Positions 1-10,650 of a stretch of 64,000 nucleotides of DNA are shown here, piece after piece. The notes below the pieces were generated by a model. It searched no databases. It was given only the letters and a program-made list of their open reading frames with translations, and was not told where the DNA came from. Positions within the stretch are counted from its first letter, which is position 1. Each line of letters starts with the position of its first letter. Made by a program: the position numbers and the translations under genes. Source of the DNA: Laetiporus sulphureus 93-53 (lineage: Eukaryota; Basidiomycota; Agaricomycetes; Polyporales; Laetiporaceae); contig NW_024468524.1 in NCBI RefSeq assembly GCF_001632365.1, positions 345,560 to 409,559 on the forward strand, in the 5' to 3' direction.

Positions 1-240
1 TAGTGCGATACCCTGCTTGCCGAGTGCTTGAGCAGCGAGTAGAGAGGCCCAGAACACTGTCGTCTTGCCCTGACCTGGTGCAATAACTAGAAAGACGTCG
101 CGCCCTTCGATGATGTCAAGTCCGTGTTTGATCTGGAATTCTCGAGGTTGAGAGATCCCGCACTTTCGAGAGAACAGCTCAGCAAGCCATTCAGCATTAA
201 TTTGAGGGTCGCCGAGAGAAGACTGAGCAAGTTCCGACAT
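1..240 (-). CDS. DEAD/DEAH-type (RecQ-like) helicase, N-terminal fragment
   Basis: The minus strand is open from an ATG at 240 to the window edge, so only the first 80 residues are visible. A Q-motif-like segment (REFQIKHGLDI) is followed by a Walker A variant (IAPGQGKTT) that would bind ATP. This order is that of superfamily 2 helicases. The PGQGKT form, rather than TGSGKT, is reminiscent of RecQ-like helicases that are multiplied in mushroom genomes. Motifs beyond Walker A lie outside the window, so substrate (DNA or RNA) and completeness cannot be judged. The assignment to SF2 is firm; RecQ-like is an inference. Confidence 0.6.
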   Translation of the reverse strand, partial: MSELAQSSLGDPQINAEWLAELFSRKCGISQPREFQIKHGLDIIEGRDVFLVIAPGQGKTTVFWASLLAAQALGKQGIAL

Positions 241-453
241 GATCACTACTTTTGACAGGATTTTGACAGAATGAATGCGTGAATGAACGTGCCAGTGTCG
301 AGCGACATGCAGAAAGACACGCTCAGCCTGAGGCGCGTCCTCTGGTCGCGTGGTCGCGTTGTGGCGGTGGCGGCGATATGTTGAAACTCAGCGTTCCCAC
401 GGATACACTTCTCACTGGATCCCTAGTTCTTCGCCTCAGCCTAAATCGAACAG

Positions 454-2241
454 CCCGACCGACATTTTGTATTAACGTTCATGATGACGGAGAAACGCTT
501 GCGACTCTATGGGTTTGACGGAAGCGGTGCCTGGTGCTCTGAGTTAGTGGCCTTCCGAGGCCAACGCAGCCGTCACCTCCTCGTCCTCGCTATCCTGGTG
601 TTGTTTTGGTCTGACGGAGCAATCGGCAAAGACTCCGACATCATGTTGGAGCCACAGTCAGGACACACAAGTGCACTCGGCTTCAAGGCGACGATCCGCT
701 TACGGGATTTACCAGTCGTTCCTCGGAGCGATCAGAGCGAGGTCATCACCAACCAGGGGACAGTACGTGCCACAACACAGAATACGGGTATGAAGGTTAC
801 GTACTGGATTCGTGACCGTGCCGCACGCGGGACGACTTGCCGGATCGATGGCTATCTCTACGAGACAAACGCCGCCGATCGCGTCCGGTGCCGGCTCCCA
901 GTGCTAGAGCGATATCATGGGCCGTTGTGCTGTGCGCCGAGTGCGGTGAAATTACTTATCTCATTTCGCGATTGCGTTTGTGGTAAGTCGTATGATAAAT
1001 GCTGGTGATTTTATTGCTGAAGAGCCGTCGGTTAGGATACCGCAACTTGCTCTTGCAACGAGAGATCCTCTATCGTGACGTTAGCATTAACAGCCTAATG
1101 TACTTCTGTACTGCCCGAGCATTCAACGCAGGAAAATTATTGACTTGGATTTGGCCGCCGATATCCGCACGCTGTGGACGGTTGGTGGAGCAACCGCAGG
1201 CGACTTGCGAGTGGTGAGGATATCTATCCAGCCTCATAACCATAATCATTTACAAATTCATGTCTTCAGAGAACGCGTGTGTTCCAATCTGCGAAAGTAC
1301 TGTTTACTACTGACAAAAATGTGTCTTTATTTGGCCCTCATGATCACTTGGACGACCTCGAGTCGTTCTTTTACGTTCTCGCATACTACTGTGCCGCACT
1401 CGAGGGGCCAACACATGATGTGCAGCCAATTCCGGTCTCACAAGCGAGGCCTTTTCATCGGTGGGACTATCATTGGCTCGACTCGGATGATTGTGCAACA
1501 CGCAAAGTGAATGCGCTCGAGCACGACATGTGGCTCCAGGCCACCCCTTACATGCAACCTGTATGGCAAGCAGTCTCGAAACGTATAATCCTCTTCCTGA
1601 AACCGCGTATCGACGCCATTTCGAAGGCAGGATTTATGGACGAGCCGATTCCGCGGTGGGGAGTGGATCAGCTGGACGAAGTGTCAAAGCATTACGATCA
1701 ATTCATCGCCACCCAGGATGATGCGATTGAGATGCTCGAGGAACTACAGAGCATTCCTGGCCAACATGTTGAGTGCTCCACTTCTCCTCTTGAAGGTGTC
1801 GACTTCGAAGAAAGATGCTCTATGCCACATTTCCGATCGACTACGCCGCGTCCCAGATCGACTAATACTGCACACGATACGAAGGCGTCATCGCATATTC
1901 CGCGGCGGGTTCGACTCCTAAAGCCGCTCTCAATAGCAGAGGTCGGTTACTCTACAGGCCGCTCCCGATCGACCACACCACGTCCTCAATCGATTGGCAT
2001 TATATGCAATGTGGAGGCATGCAACACGGAGACAACCGGCATTCCTCGGCGGGCTCGACTTCCGGCAGAGCATGTCGGTTACTCTACAGACGGCTCCCAT
2101 TCCCAATCGACCACACCACGTCCTCGATCGATTGGCGTTGCACGCAATACGGAGACAGCCCGTGCTCCATCCTCGACCCGCATTCCCTTGCCAGTGCGGC
2201 CACGGCGTGGATGCCCAGTGATGTCCTCGGCAGCAACCTAG
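454..2241 (+). CDS. FunK1-like protein kinase (5' end not resolved)
   Basis: Exons inferred at 454-982, 1036-1099, 1132-1213 and 1270-2241 read in one frame. The first opens with a segment (PDRHFVLTF, then RLRLYGFDGSG) typical of the N-lobe of FunK1 kinases, a family expanded in Agaricomycetes. The catalytic loop reads LYRDVSIN (HRD changed to YRD), followed by IIDLDLA in place of DFG. HDHLDDLESFFYVL is the FunK1 C-lobe signature. After the kinase domain comes a Ser/Thr/Pro/Arg-rich tail with three repeats. The intron between exons two and three would be only 32 nt, so the gene may be decaying or the junction wrong. Upstream exons (before 454) are likely but were not resolved. The kinase family call is secure; activity is uncertain. 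Confidence 0.6.
1830..2130 (+). repeat. In-frame repeats in the FunK1 tail
   Basis: Three imperfect copies of a unit beginning RSTTPRPRS (around 1837, 1963 and 2107) alternate with a PRRARL/PRRVRL segment and a VGYST segment. The unit is roughly 130-145 nt long and stays in frame. It gives a basic, Ser/Thr/Pro-rich C-terminal tail that is probably disordered. Confidence 0.6.
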
Positions 2242-3199
2242 TACCGCAAGCTTCACGAAATTCCTCGCGAGTTCGCGCCGGGACGCTTGATCGATAGGAA
2301 GTACGCACGAAATGCTTGATACACTTGGTTGGTGTGAGATATCGGGACCATGGAGCGTGAATGTTTCTGATGCTAGTTCGTGAACGGCAAAACTAACAAT
2401 AACCGAATCTATTCCCTGTGAGGGTATGTGAGCTTTATATACCAGTGATTGTCAGAAAACGCAAAGGAAATGCCCGCCCTTATTTTGCTTCCGTGCTATC
2501 AATCCTTCCTGAGGCAATCACGAGACAGGTCTAGAAAGCAAACGAGGATTGCCATCACCATGGATAAAAGAATTTTCGTAGTACTTGTGAGGATTATGAT
2601 TTTGCAACGGCCCCACGGTTGCAAACTTGATTGTATGGACTGCATGTAAAGGGACAGCGTTTGACCAGGACAGGTAACATAGCAGGAGGGACACGGAAGT
2701 GCGAGACTTACATGAGATGGCATTGGAATCTCGACGGCTCGTTCGCGGTGCAGACACAGGCCGTTAACATGCAAAATTGATTCAACCACCGGCAGCACGT
2801 CAGAGACAGATCCCCAACATTCACCCGACTCTATTACTCTCAGCGACAGCATTGTCAGGCAAGAGGAGTCCTCGTAAAGAGTACCCGACTTGTCAGGGGT
2901 TCGTGCGCGTATGAATAATGTCCATCCAACACTGTCTCTCCGCAGAAATTGGGGAGAGTGAGGATGTTTATATTAACAGTAGTGCCAACGCTGGTACATA
3001 CAAGATATCACGGATTTTTTGAGACGATTCGGATGCAATAGAAACACGGAGTAGATAGAAAATATAGTGAGTTAACAGACGTGGGACGCGAAAACTGGGA
3101 ATGAAACTGGAGAGGACATGTTAGCGTATGGGCACATTAAGCTGACCGTACAGACTTACACCATTCAATGCACAGCCAAAGATGCGGTCTTCAGGTGCG
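2242..3199. other. Intergenic, no gene recognised
   Basis: Only short unrelated frames are present. It holds the 3' flanks of the FunK1 gene and of the convergent F-box gene. No repeat or RNA gene was recognised. Confidence 0.5.
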
Positions 3200-4875
3200 C
3201 TAACGCACATACCCATTTTTGAGGATATTTGGGTTGATGACTTCAATGGATTCGCGTGGCGTTTCCGGGAACAATGCTGCGAGATAGTCGCTAACCACGG
3301 GCCTAGGGGCCTCACGTCCACGAACGACGGGTTGATAAAGGTAAATTTTGTTCACCCGAGATGTGGAACGGAAAGAGGGTGGAAGCGGAGGAACGCTGCT
3401 GTCATCAACCGGCACAAAAAGCTTCAACAGGTTGGGAGAGTGTTCGGCGATATCCATGAGGCTGTGATATGCGGGAGGATCCGTATATGTGGACAGGTCA
3501 TAATCCAGAATGCGGAGGTCTTCCAGATGCGGCAACGCACGAACAATTTCGTCATATCCGCTCATGCCGATCAGGAGACAGGGCATACGCAATTTTAGGG
3601 ATCTAAGGTTGCTCAAAGTCAGGATCGGATCCAACGATTTTTGAGCGATGTACGGCGGTGGATTTCTTCTCTCGTCATCAAAGAGCACCAAGTGCAGATG
3701 ACGGAGAGCCCCGAATTGCGCCAGAGCTTTGACGCAGTTCTCCAGCTTCTTTTCATGAACTTCGGAAATGATGAGCGTAAGCTTCACAAGTTTGGTGGAC
3801 GATATCATCGTCATGAGCTTGTGCGATGTGTCCTCCAATCGATAGAACTGCACGGTCAGGTCCTCCAAAGCCGGGAAGCACTTAACAGGAAGGGCATGCG
3901 CAGATAGAGAACCGAGCTGTCCATCGATTATGACGTCCATCTCCTTCAGTCTAGTCATTTCTCCGAGGGCGACGACGAAGTGTTCGACCAACGACGTGCC
4001 GCACACAAAGCGCACCAGGTTATTCTGCAGGAGCAAACGGTACAGCCATGCATAGGTACGCAGCCGTTTATCATATTCCCTGCTATCCCAAACAAAATTC
4101 GAGATGCCCGGGAATAGATCACTAGTGACCGAGAGGCTCTGCAAGTCTTGGCAGCCATCACACAATTCTTCGAAGACCTGCCACAAAAACTCGGGGACTT
4201 GAGTTTTCAGCGTAATGCTTCGTAGCGTCCGGAGAATGAGTATCTGAGTGTTTAAGGCATCCTGAAAACTATGCGAACCGTCGCGAACGGTGAGATGACG
4301 GAGATTTGGCCAATACTGGACGCCCTCTGGTATCAGAGTCATGAAGCACCGCAAGCTGGTGTCATCGATGCCTACTCCATAGCGGGAATTCCAGGTAAAA
4401 CTTTTGATCCTGCGAGCGTAGTCAGGCCAGGAGCCGAAATCCCAAGGCGGCTCGCCGAAATGGCACAATTCCTAAAATGAAAACCAGTCAGAAAGATGCG
4501 GACGAGTTTTTGTCGTTGAGAGATGATGAGGAACACACTCACGTAAAACGTTCGTCCTGTGGATTCAATTCTAGTTTTCTTCCAGTGCCAATTCTTAACC
4601 AGTGAGAGCAACGGAACCACCGAATCCTGCTCTGCCCATAAGATGTCCAGTCCCATCTCGCGGAAGGCCTTACACGCCAGAGCAAAGTTGAGCAGGGACT
4701 TGCGGCCACCTTGGTCGTGGAGACTCCACATGATCATGCGGATGAGTTCCTCGATGTGGGAGACGCGGGACGACGGGAGGCTTGCGACTTCCATGACATT
4801 GTTTGATGGACTGTTCGACTCCATGGTCCACGCGGCTGTAGAGGGTTGTGACCGGACAACGAGTCGGGAGAGCAT
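3200..4875 (-). CDS. F-box / leucine-rich-repeat protein
   Basis: Two exons, 4875-4543 and 4471-3200, are joined by a 71-nt GT-AG intron (GTGAGT...TTTTAG), giving about 534 residues. Near residues 30-90 there is an F-box: HIEELIRMIMWSL, then LLNFALACKAFREMGLDILW and a DSVVPLLSL segment. This is the layout seen in many Agaricomycete F-box proteins. The rest holds degenerate leucine-rich repeats (for example LRHLTVRDG, LRSLKLRMP, LEDLRILDYDL). Known role of the family: the F-box binds Skp1 and the LRR part selects substrates for SCF ubiquitin ligases. A second in-frame ATG at 4824 could be the real start. The substrate is unknown; such genes are numerous and fast evolving in this clade. Confidence 0.8.
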
Positions 4876-7366
4876 TGGGGCGAGTTAATGGGAGGAAGAG
4901 TTGAGTGTGAGCGTGGCTAATCGCCACTCGTCAGTGATGTTTAAATAGGCTTGTGCACGAGGAAAATGCGCATTAAACAACGCGTAGCGCGACGAAGCGC
5001 CCACGTGACATAGCGGCCATTGGGCACGTTCGGGCTTGGACCACCACATTAGGCCAACCGTTTTGCCACTCTACACTTTCATCAACAGCTGCACGGCTCC
5101 GGATCTCCGACTGAGGACCTGCCGACTGCCGAGGGAGTGGCGTGTTTCCACACGTCCTTCAACGGCTTTTCGCCCCAGTCGACGCGTCTCCTCCACCCTT
5201 CGACGACAGCTACGGTTGGCACAACTAGGCAACTGTCGCAGCGGGCAATAGCGGTAGCACGGTGACGGTCGACGGCGCATCCGTACCGCTACGATCAGCT
5301 GTCCGAGACGTGCGGCCATGGGTGGCACTCATCCTGTGTTCGCGTTGCAAGCCCTGCGACGTCGACGTCGACTGCAACTTCGTCCACGCGTCTTATAGGC
5401 CGAGAGATATCGTGCAAGGGTCGAAAAGGATCGATGACCTGTAGGAGTGAGTCGTTCTTCGGGTCTAGGTCCTTGATTTCATGTGCCAAATCCCCTTGTC
5501 GTCCATATTGTAGGATCACCGACTCTTCACAATGTCGGCGGCTTCCCTCGAAACTGCATTATGGAGGGCCAGTCATGGGGCGCGAAGAGTTGACATGAAT
5601 ATGATCGTCGAGTGCTTTGGATAATGCTGGAGGAAGGATAACTAGACAGTGAGTACGAATTCTGGCATTCTTGATGCATAATACCGTTCATTGAAGATGG
5701 CCGGACTGCTTTCGAATGCACCAGCCACAACTGAACTCGAATATCATCATCAGCAACTGATGTCTCGCATGATTTGGCAGTGCTACGTACGATCGAGCGA
5801 GGAGTCAAGGCGCACCTCGTAGCTATCGGGCCTGGAGCATAAGCAGAATTTCTTGAACAGCCCACACGGGTGCCTATTATTCCTGAACAGCCGCTGGCAG
5901 GGGGTTTAGGTCCTTCCCTGGAACCTCGGTGACGTCTCGTGATGATCCGACGAGCAGAGCTTGAATCACCTACACTGCCGACGTATTCATTCTACCCCTG
6001 GAATGGATATATGGTCCATAGGACATGCCGAGGCATTGCAAGACTTTGATCGCTGTCTTGGTATTGCCAATGAGCGCTGAGACTGCAAATTCCTACAATG
6101 GCGGATTGGCTTTGATGAGGGGACGGGTGCGCATTGGGAGATGGAATCCATGTCCTCCCGTGATTCGATCACTTCTTGCCCACGAATCGCTGATATCGAC
6201 CAACGCTTAATAGGTATTGGGTAACTCTAGGAGGCTCATGTCTGTGTGAAAACGTACCTTTATGGGGTAGACCGTCACGACTTTACTTGGCAAATCTCGT
6301 CTTAATGGTGAGGCTTTCAAAGTCGACCGGTCAGCCGTTCAAGTAAAGATATTATCAAATGTGGCCGCATACACGCTGCAACGGAATTATCCACGTCTGT
6401 CGGATCGCATTTATCTTGACACAACGATACCGACCAGTCGCAAACCGCCATTTATTTCTCGTTATGGTTGCAGATGCAGCCAAGGTCCTGTATTTATCCG
6501 TTACAGACCCTGATATCTGCATCGCAACACCATTCATTCGTCGGGAAGGACCAAAAAAGAGGGGTTGGGAAGATCCTCCTGTGCTGAGCAGTGCTGAACC
6601 CCAACTATCCTTCATGTGAGTGAAGCATGCGACTGGAACAGTAGTATCACCCACTTACTTTCCCCCCTATATCAGAACGTTATACCGTCAGACACTGCGC
6701 ATATATGAAGCCAAGAGCACACATATGTCCGTCATAGTAGGTCATGTAACCGACGACAGGCTCCAATTCCCCGCCGCGAGAGATGGCACCAGTCATTCCA
6801 TGAGGGCCGCCATGGTAGATCATTAAGAAGGTTGACGGTCAATCCTGTCAGGCTTTTATTCACACGAAGGTCGCGTACGGAGCATTACCAGCCCTCGTCC
6901 GGGATGTTCATTGATCTTCCATCTTCTCCGAGAAAATCCAAGACCAGCAGCGGGGACATCTTTGACGTGAGATCAGATTATGCATCCACATAACATTCTC
7001 TTCCATGGGGTCACAGGGCCAACATTTGTGGTTCGACGACGTTGTCTAGGAATGTGGCTGCAGGTATCCTGGGTATATGCGGGTGCGAGAGCAGAAGTGG
7101 GGGAGGAGGAAAGACAATAAAGCGGGGAAAAAGAACGTTATGCACTTCATATGCCAACCCAGAGGCTGGCAGCGCGTCGTCGATGCCTAGTGGGTTGAGG
7201 CCACGAACGAGTGACACTTGAGTGACACTGCGACACTGCGACGGTTGCGCGACGCGTCGGTCGTACGACCACATCAGGAAACCCCGAGCCGCCCGGCTAT
7301 ACAGCGCTGCAACGTTGGCCTCTACCATCAAACTTTCGCCTGCTCGCCGCCTCCCATCTGCTAGAC
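4876..7366. other. Intergenic, 2.5 kb, no gene recognised
   Basis: It contains the promoter of the F-box gene on the left and that of ERV1 on the right. Several frames of 60-110 codons occur on both strands, but none shows a domain, a spliced continuation or codon regularity. I see no TE motif. A small or fast-evolving gene cannot be excluded. Confidence 0.4.
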
Positions 7367-7954
7367 ATGCCCGACGCCTCTTCTAGTTCCACTCCAAATG
7401 GGGAGCGTTTGCCTCCTGGCATGGTCATCGGCCCTGACGGCAAGCCATGCAAGATTTGCACAGCGTTTCGCAACTGGAGACCCCGCGCGCAGAACACCGA
7501 CGCGCACCCCCGCAGCCAGATGGGGAGGAAGAACACTGCTACAATGATGGCCGCATTCGCGTCTGGGCAAGGATTCGCCTCCCAACCCGATCCTGACGTC
7601 CGCCCAGCCCATTGCCCGCCCGACGTCGAGGAGCTCGGTCGCGCGACGTGGACATTCCTGCATAGTACGGCCGCATACTATCCCGAACGTCCCACGCCAT
7701 TCCAACGTGCGAACATGCTTAACCTTCTGCACGCTCTGCCTGTGCTGTATCCGTGCACGACCTGCGCTTGGCATTTGGGCGAGAACATGAAGGATCACCC
7801 ACCAGATGTCAGCGGGAGAGTCCCGCTGAGCAGATGGCTGTGCGAGAGGCATAATGACGTGAATGAGCGGCTGGGGAAACCAAAGTTTAACTGCTCTATT
7901 CGGAACTTAGATGAACGGTGGAAGGATGGGCCAGCTGACGGCAGTTGTGATTAA
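7367..7954 (+). CDS. ERV1: FAD-linked sulfhydryl oxidase ERV1/ALR
   Basis: A single-exon frame of 195 residues. An N-terminal CKIC pair (about residues 28-31) matches the shuttle disulfide of Erv1. The Erv/ALR core follows: GRATWTFLHSTAAYYPE, the redox centre YPCTTCAWHLGENM, then RHNDVNERLGKPKFNC and a C-terminal GSCD. The CxxC, the HN..N..LGK FAD-site residues and the structural C...C pair are all visible. Known role: in the mitochondrial intermembrane space Erv1 reoxidises Mia40 and passes electrons through FAD to cytochrome c or oxygen. The CxxC N-terminal tail and lack of a signal peptide favour mitochondrial Erv1 over secretory Erv2. It is the only confidently called intronless gene here. 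The start is the first in-frame ATG. Confidence 0.93.
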   Translation: MPDASSSSTPNGERLPPGMVIGPDGKPCKICTAFRNWRPRAQNTDAHPRSQMGRKNTATMMAAFASGQGFASQPDPDVRPAHCPPDVEELGRATWTFLHSTAAYYPERPTPFQRANMLNLLHALPVLYPCTTCAWHLGENMKDHPPDVSGRVPLSRWLCERHNDVNERLGKPKFNCSIRNLDERWKDGPADGSCD

Positions 7955-8572
7955 CTGGTCTCCCGGTAAGTTTCTGTTCAATGCTTGAAGTTGAACGTAT
8001 CACAAACAGTACCAGGCCGGACACTACCTAAGATGCGATCCGTGCTATTTGAGAAACAATGGCGTAAGTGCTCTAGATGATGCGAATGGTGTGCCACTTT
8101 CTATCGTCTCAGCTGCAATATCTGATATTATTCATCATGTCAAAGTTGTTTTGGAATAGTTTGATGCCTGTATCCCGTATAGAAAGCTGCTGATAATCAC
8201 TTTGTATAATCAGCCACTGTGTGGATTCAGCCACTGTGTGGACTTAGTAATCTCGAGAAGAACAAGGCCACATCGCATGAGCTTTACGAACTGCAAATTC
8301 ATCTGCACAGCCTTCCACGTCACGCATATATGCAAGAAATCCACGCACTGCCCTCTTCTGGAGTTGAACTTCGCCTGTGCTAATCTTCTCGGAGTCTTCC
8401 CTCATATAGCCAGGCGCTCAGTATGCATTCATTCAGAAGAGGGAACACTCCTAGAAAGCATCTCCCGCGCACTTTCCGATCGACTTCTCAGGTTGCATTC
8501 GAACGCTTCGGGGAATCTGCAAGAGGTGACGATCAACAACACAGGAAACTGGGTCTCGGCCAGTACCACGGC
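7955..8572. other. 3' flanks of ERV1 and of P450 copy 1
   Basis: No gene seen. Part of it (about 8400-8570) resembles the 3' flank of the second P450 (about 15400-15568), which suggests the duplicated unit includes the 3' UTR. A 15-bp word, CAGCCACTGTGTGGA, occurs twice in tandem near 8211-8242 with a 17-bp period. Confidence 0.5.
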
Positions 8573-10650
8573 TCACACAATGCTTCCAGAAGTATATGCA
8601 ATCTTGGGAATGATCGGCGTGCCGCGTTCGTCGATAGCCGGGACGATCTGACAGGTTGCAAGGACAGTGGCAATCACCGCGAACATGGTACCCTGGGCAA
8701 AGTAGAAGCCCGGGCACGCTCTCCGGCCGAATCCAAATGCCAGGTCTGTGACCTTCTGCATCTCGGCGTCCGAGTTGTTGTACCGCTCGGGCTTGAAGTT
8801 CATCGGGTCGGCGTATGTCATTGGATCGTGCAGCATGTGCCTAGGGGAGACCAAGCCCTTCTTCAGCACACTCATCATGGAAGACGCGTCGTGGCATGCT
8901 CACCAAACATTTGGCACTACGAGGGAACCCTTGGGAAGATGAACACCGTTGTACATGTCCGCCTCCCTCAGCGAATGAGGGAAACCTAGAGACATTTATC
9001 AGCAACGGCGAGTGCCAGAGAGAAACGGATGCTCGCAGAGTGGAATGGCAGGGTTCCACCGGAAGACTTCCGTGACCAGGCTGCAAATATATGGCAGCGA
9101 GGCCCTGTCGGCAATGGACGGAAGGCGGTCGGTCCCAATCTCTGCGTCAATCTCTGCTTGCGCTTTGGCCTGGACGTCCGGATAGTGGAGCATGGCAAGG
9201 AAGAAAGTTAGGATTGTGGACACATTCTGCTCGTCCCAAGATCAGCATGGGCTTCAGACAGCAACCAGCGACCCAGGTGTACGAACCGTGTCGAGCCCTC
9301 CTCCCAGGACAGCCGATGCTGCCCACACGAGGGTGTGTTCATCCTCTTTTGAAAGCTCGCCATCCGCTTGCAAGAGCGATGTCGCACAGAGACTAGGCGA
9401 GTGTGCGATGCCGGTGGGCTTGCAGATCGGACATCAACAGCCAGCCATAGAAGGCACAAGAGCGGGAACACTGCGCTTACGAGGTTCTGCTTGCACCAGC
9501 GGTACGGATTCCAAGTCGCATTCATGCAGATTTCGTGCCACTCTCGGGCCGTACGGAGGAACCCTGTCCCTGGCACCCAAGATGGCAGGCGCTGCACTGC
9601 GAAGACAAGTATAAACGGACGTGAGCGATGAGGAGACGCACGAGCGCTTACACTGCGGGATGAAGTCGACGAGCCATGCGCCTGGTGCGGAAGCTTTGCT
9701 GAAGTTGGCCATGGCGGCAAACGGAATGGTTATGAACGGGTCGTCCTCGGACTTCACCGTATAGCCATAGTTGGCTTCCATGATGATTGCCGCAATCCTC
9801 CTGCCAGGCAGTCGAATTGTGGCGAGAGAAACGCAATGAGAGAACAGGAGATACTTACATCTTTACCTGGCGAACAAGCGAGCTTGGGTCATGAAGCACG
9901 GCTTGGACAAGCTTGCGCGCCTCGGTCTCTTGGAGACGGTAGTAGCGCGGAACAGTCCCCTGGGCAAAGTCTGCGTTAACGAGCTTGCGCTGCCTGCGCC
10001 ACTCCTCGCCATAGGGCTGGAGAACGAAGCCCTCGCTGTAGCCGACGCTGTAGATGGGCGCGATCGATGGGCAGTGAGCGCGTCACACGAAAGTTGGAGA
10101 AGGAATGACCTACAGATCGCCTGCCATGATCTGCGGAGGAGAACGATGAATGAGGCGCGACGCCACAACATGAGGCAAAGGTCAATACTCACAAGATGCG
10201 GCCGCTCGGAATAGATGGAGGATCGTTTGTCGAGAAGGTCTCTAGCAATCTCGGCAGAATTGATGACGATGATGGGCTGGCCAAAGACGTCGAGATGAAT
10301 GATATCGCCTGACAGATGATGATGCATTGACAGCGCGTACAGTGGCCGTTCGCGGAGGCATGCTCACCGTACGTGTCGGCCCATTTGGAGTAGGTCAGCC
10401 AAGGATTGACCTGCGGGATTTGGAACGCATTGCCGACGATGGGCCAGCGGGTGGGCCCTGGGGCGAGATGAAGGCGTGCGCGCGAGGACAGAAGATGTTT
10501 TACGAGGACATAGGTGCCACAGGAGACCACGAAGACACCGAGAGGCTGGAGGATGTCACTCGTGGCGGCGGCGAGACCGAGAGGCTGGAGGATGTCACTC
10601 GTGGCAGCGGCGAGACCGAGAGCAACAGCGGCGGGAAGAACGCCGTCCAT
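8573..10650 (-). CDS. Cytochrome P450 monooxygenase, copy 1
   Basis: Ten exons give about 513 residues in one frame: 10650-10368, 10308-10193, 10130-10114, 10047-9859, 9800-9652, 9596-9481, 9418-9287, 9226-9037, 8985-8904, 8840-8573. A hydrophobic N-terminal anchor and a proline hinge ([13 protein letters not shown]) suggest an ER-membrane enzyme. The K-helix ExxR is TEVFRW, the PERF-like motif is FKPERY, and the haem-binding loop is [10 protein letters not shown] with its cysteine ligand. The overall look is of the CYP64/CYP5144-like enzymes common in Agaricomycetes, but I cannot assign a CYP number. The substrate is unknown. Oddities: a 17-nt exon, a GC donor for the intron at 9036-8986, and an internal 39-bp duplication in the anchor. 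A close paralogue lies at 15569-17633. Confidence 0.9.
10537..10614 (-). repeat. 39-bp tandem duplication inside P450 exon 1
   Basis: Positions 10537-10575 and 10576-10614 are almost identical 39-bp copies. They duplicate a 13-residue stretch (GLAAATSDILQPL) of the membrane anchor in frame. The paralogous P450 at 17.6 kb has only one equivalent segment, so the duplication arose after the two genes split. Confidence 0.9.

Noticed and set aside
481..1008. Separate 175-residue gene
   Set aside because: Its end meets a perfect GTAAGT donor, and the product is the N-lobe of the FunK1 kinase, so it is an exon.
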